From Hyphomicrobiales bacterium (GTDB lineage: Bacteria > Pseudomonadota > Alphaproteobacteria > Rhizobiales > Beijerinckiaceae): DNA of 37,067 bases. Shown here in pieces: positions 35,061 through 37,067 of this stretch; the first letter of the stretch is position 1; the number at the start of each line of letters is the position of its first letter. The stretch lies in NCBI GenBank assembly GCA_947455995.1, contig CANGQA010000020.1:1-37067 (forward strand). Direction: 5' to 3'. Both the position numbers and the translations under genes were made by a program. The notes below the pieces were generated by a model that searched no databases, was not told the origin of the DNA, and saw nothing but the letters and a program-made list of their open reading frames with translations.

Positions 35061-36134
35061 TTACTGATCAAATCCAATGCGTTCGGCAAGCAAACTTGCA
35101 GCCTTGCGGTTTTTAGCGATCTCGGCCAGCGGCAAAAGATCGGGCTTCAATTCTCCGAGTTCGGCAATCAAAGGGCTCATCGGCGCACCCGTTTTTACCG
35201 GATATTCGAAATTGGCTTCAGCAATGATTTTCTGGCCTTCGTCCGATACCAGAAACTCCATGAACCGGATCGCCTGAGTGGGATGAGGCGCATATTTAGA
35301 GAGCACCACCCCCGAGGCATTCACGTGGGTGCTGCCATTGCTGAACGAAGGCAACAGGACGCGAATGGCCTGGCCCCATTTTTCCTGATCCGGTCCGCCC
35401 GCTCCGGAGCGCATCAAGCCGACATAATAGGAATTTCCAACACCGACATCACACAATTCGCCCATGATATCGCGGGCGACTTCGCGGTCGCCCCCGGTTG
35501 CCTTGCGCGCCAGATTGGCCTTGATACCGCGCAACCAGGTTTCAGCTGCCGCTTCGCCGTGATGGGCAATATAGGCGGCGATCAAAGCGGTGTTATAGGG
35601 ATGCTGGCCCGAACGAATGCAAATCCTGCCCTTCCACTTCGGATCGGCCAAATCCTCATACGCCATTGCTTTGGCATCAACCCGTGATTTGGCAACATAG
35701 ATCAACCGCGCCCGCAACGACAAAGCAAACCAGCGCCCCTCGGGATCACGCAATTGCGCTGGAATAGCGGCTTCCAATGCCGCAGACCGCACAGGCTGCG
35801 CCAAACCTTTGTCAACAATTTCAAGAAGTTTGGCGATATCAACCGTCATCAATACATCAGCCGGAGAGCGCACCCCTTCAGCCTCGACCCGCTCGGCCAA
35901 TCCGTCATTCATAAACACAGTATTGACCTTGATGCCCGTCTTTCCCGTGAAAGCGGCAATCAGCGGCTTGATCAGACCAGGCTCGCGAACGGTATACAGA
36001 TTGAGCTCTTGCGCACCAGCCTGCGACACACCAAGCGACAAGCCTCCCGTCACACATGCCAGAACAGCAAAACGCAAAAATGACAAAGCGCTTGCGCGCA
36101 GGGCCGCAGTGGAACGCCGGAGAGGAACGAGCAT
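35061..36134 (-). CDS. fbpA: Periplasmic ferric-iron-binding protein
   Basis: The substrate-capture protein of the operon, 357 residues. A long basic signal peptide ends near residue 42 (AGAQ before ELNLYTVREPGLIKPLI). The LYTVREP segment corresponds to the YTSRHY/YSSRHY start of FbpA/FutA proteins, and GVGNSYYVGLM contains the paired tyrosines that bind Fe(III) in this family. QHPYNTALIAAYIAHHGEAAAETW is also typical. AGGTGA lies before the ATG. An ICE-like palindrome 41 bases upstream suggests control by Irr, fitting an iron role. Confidence 0.92.
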   Translation of the reverse strand: MLVPLRRSTAALRASALSFLRFAVLACVTGGLSLGVSQAGAQELNLYTVREPGLIKPLIAAFTGKTGIKVNTVFMNDGLAERVEAEGVRSPADVLMTVDIAKLLEIVDKGLAQPVRSAALEAAIPAQLRDPEGRWFALSLRARLIYVAKSRVDAKAMAYEDLADPKWKGRICIRSGQHPYNTALIAAYIAHHGEAAAETWLRGIKANLARKATGGDREVARDIMGELCDVGVGNSYYVGLMRSGAGGPDQEKWGQAIRVLLPSFSNGSTHVNASGVVLSKYAPHPTQAIRFMEFLVSDEGQKIIAEANFEYPVKTGAPMSPLIAELGELKPDLLPLAEIAKNRKAASLLAERIGFDQ

Positions 36135-36503
36135 AGGTCACCTGTTGTGAAGTCCAATGCCCTACTAAATGCGCTTAGAATAATTCTAAACGCAACACAA
36201 ATCATGCTGCGCATGAAACATTAGAATGAATGTAAATTACACACAGGCCTGCAGGTCTAAGAATACCGGGAAAATAACGGAATTTGTTGATTTTTAGTCC
36301 ATTTTTATACGAATAGATTGGATGGCTTTGACGCTTCATCAGATCACGAGAAGGCTCAAAGACCATCAAGGTTCATGTTGGCGGTGGATCGAGTCGGTGC
36401 TATGATACGGGCCTCAGGTTAATCGATCCAGCCATCTGAAAACGCATGACGCGTAGACTGAGGATTGTTTTATACAGATCTGAACTTGTTGTGAGGCAAT
36501 CAA
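36135..36503. promoter_or_regulatory. Divergent control region of fbpA and the small secreted protein
   Basis: A 369-base gap. Besides the ICE-like box it holds TTGTTG (36284-36289) and TATACG (36306-36311), spaced 16 bases, a possible plus-strand promoter far from the 36504 gene. CCTCAG (36412-36417) and CTGAGG (36458-36463) form a long-range inverted repeat in the leader of that gene. No further gene is seen. Confidence 0.4.
36175..36189. promoter_or_regulatory. ICE-like (Irr) iron-control palindrome upstream of fbpA
   Basis: TTAGAATAATTCTAA is a perfect 7+1+7 palindrome, extended to GCG/CGC on both sides with one mismatch. It matches the TTAGAA-N3-TTCTAA pattern I recall for the Irr-bound ICE box of rhizobial iron genes. 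It lies 41 bases before the fbpA start. A weaker copy (TTAGAA-N3-ATGTAA) is at 36221-36235. No irr gene is in the window. Confidence 0.68.
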
Positions 36504-36899
36504 ATGCGGAAATTTCTTATTGTTTTGTTTTGTTTGTTCGGCACAGCAGCCTCTGCAGAAAAATACTGCAACCACCCGCCCACCGGATTATTCGGCAACG
36601 AAGGTGACACTAAAAGTATTACCTGGGAAATGACCGTGCAGTCATCGCGGGTCGGGACTGATCAAAACGGGTGTTCGAAAGAATATATCTTCCAGAACGG
36701 CTTGAACCGCCCGATTGAAATCCTCATCAAACCCAAATTCATTAAAGCAACCATCGAAAACGATAACGTGATTGCCATCATCCCTGAAAAAGTCGGGACG
36801 GATACAATGACCGTTAAAATTCTCTACAATAAGCGTAAAGGCAGAGTTCAAACGGGCTATGTCAATTACACGATCAAGGTTAAGGACAAAGCCCTTTAA
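36504..36899 (+). CDS. Small secreted protein of unknown function
   Basis: A 131-residue protein with a clear Sec signal peptide (MRKFLIVLFCLFGTAASA, residues 1-18). The mature part has two cysteines (YCNHPP and NGCSKEY) that could form a disulfide, and then alternating strands (IEILIKPKFIKATIEND; IAIIPEKVGTDTMTVKILYN) ending in VNYTIKVKDKAL, which look like an immunoglobulin-like beta-sandwich. GAGG lies about 11 bases before the ATG. I do not recognise the family. Its position beside the iron operon, on the other strand, might mean shared control, but that is a guess. Confidence 0.72.
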   Translation: MRKFLIVLFCLFGTAASAEKYCNHPPTGLFGNEGDTKSITWEMTVQSSRVGTDQNGCSKEYIFQNGLNRPIEILIKPKFIKATIENDNVIAIIPEKVGTDTMTVKILYNKRKGRVQTGYVNYTIKVKDKAL

Positions 36900-36906
36900 G
36901 GACGAT

Positions 36907-36926
36907 CCTGCTTGATTGCAGGCTTT
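36907..36926 (+). terminator. Weak intrinsic terminator after the secreted-protein gene
   Basis: CCTGC (36907-36911) and GCAGG (36918-36922) form a 5-base stem with a 6-base loop, followed by CTTTT. It is placed 8 bases after the stop of the secreted-protein gene and just before the convergent transporter stop. Confidence 0.5.
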
Positions 36927-37067
36927 TCAAGCCCCTGTCAGCTTGCTCCATGTAACCTGCTCGGCAATCATGATACCGCCAACAACCAGCAGCAGCGAAA
37001 CGGCGTGATAGAGGCCGAACGGTTCACCCAGGACCAGAACCGATAAAAGTGCGCCGAAGACCGGCAA
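36927..37067 (-). CDS. EamA/DMT-family transporter, C-terminal end only
   Basis: On the minus strand the last 46 codons of a gene run in from the right edge. They read LPVFGALLSVLVLGEPFGLYHAVSLLL and then VVGGIMIAEQ, before a TGA at 36927-36929. This is the characteristic end of an EamA domain (PVFgallsvLlLGEp followed by a last helix ending in GGI). The protein would be an inner-membrane drug/metabolite exporter; the substrate is unknown and the rest of the gene is outside the window. Confidence 0.82.
   Translation of the reverse strand: MPVFGALLSVLVLGEPFGLYHAVSLLLVVGGIMIAEQVTWSKLTGA

Noticed and set aside
36221-36235. Second ICE box upstream of fbpA
   Set aside because: Only one half-site is intact and the other matches four of six bases, so I mention it but do not annotate it as a site of its own.
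36390-36475. Possible structured RNA before the small secreted protein
   Set aside because: The CCTCAG/CTGAGG pairing is isolated, and no known riboswitch core or tRNA features (anticodon loop, TTCGA arm) are visible.

Overview
The window looks like a chromosomal segment of an alphaproteobacterium, most likely of the Hyphomicrobiales (Rhizobiales). Three blocks of gene order, recalled from that group rather than searched, support this: HIG1-PduO-etfB-etfA-hbd, TIGR02302-lysA-lptM-argH facing tlpA, and purL-bolA-grxD. A palindrome resembling the rhizobial Irr/ICE iron box upstream of a ferric-iron transporter gene points the same way. The base composition is moderately GC-rich by eye, except for a clearly AT-rich stretch at about 28.5-32.0 kb. 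I saw no tRNA, rRNA, CRISPR array, insertion sequence or phage gene.

Layout. 1-1457: 3' part of glycerol kinase. 1566-6691: a catabolic-looking patch with an NDP-sugar epimerase-like protein, a divergent family-5 solute-binding protein without permease, two tandem PuuE-like NodB-fold proteins and a short-chain dehydrogenase. 6967-11844: a livK-livH-livMG-livF transporter operon in which the second permease and first ATPase are one fused protein. 12202-13152: an acetamidase/formamidase upstream of it on the same strand. 13322-15023: a YqaA membrane protein, DsbB and an HNH nuclease. 15105-18904: fatty-acid/hydroxybutyrate oxidation and electron transfer (Hbd, EtfA, EtfB), cobalamin adenosyltransferase and a small HIG1 protein. 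19020-25402: TIGR02302/DUF4175 protein, lysine and arginine biosynthesis, an LptM-like lipoprotein and a TlpA thioredoxin. 25408-28306: CGFS glutaredoxin, BolA and PurL; the first two belong to families that form iron-sulfur trafficking partners. 28712-31989: the AT-rich island with two TadG-like genes. 32055-36134: a ferric-iron ABC operon. 36504-37067: a small secreted orphan and the end of an EamA-family transporter.

The least ordinary part is the AT-rich island. An 833-residue TadG-like protein has a recognisable von Willebrand A layout but a MIDAS that appears to have lost its metal ligands. Just upstream lies a relic of a paralogue: an N-terminal segment joined, out of frame, to what is clearly the C-terminal segment of the same family, as if about 2 kb had been deleted. 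No other tad pilus gene is visible. Secondary points of interest are the ICE-like box, the LivMG fusion with extra membrane segments, the PuuE-like pair with its orphan binding protein, and small tandem repeats in front of the acetamidase and etfBA genes.

All identifications are by reading motifs; no database search was possible.
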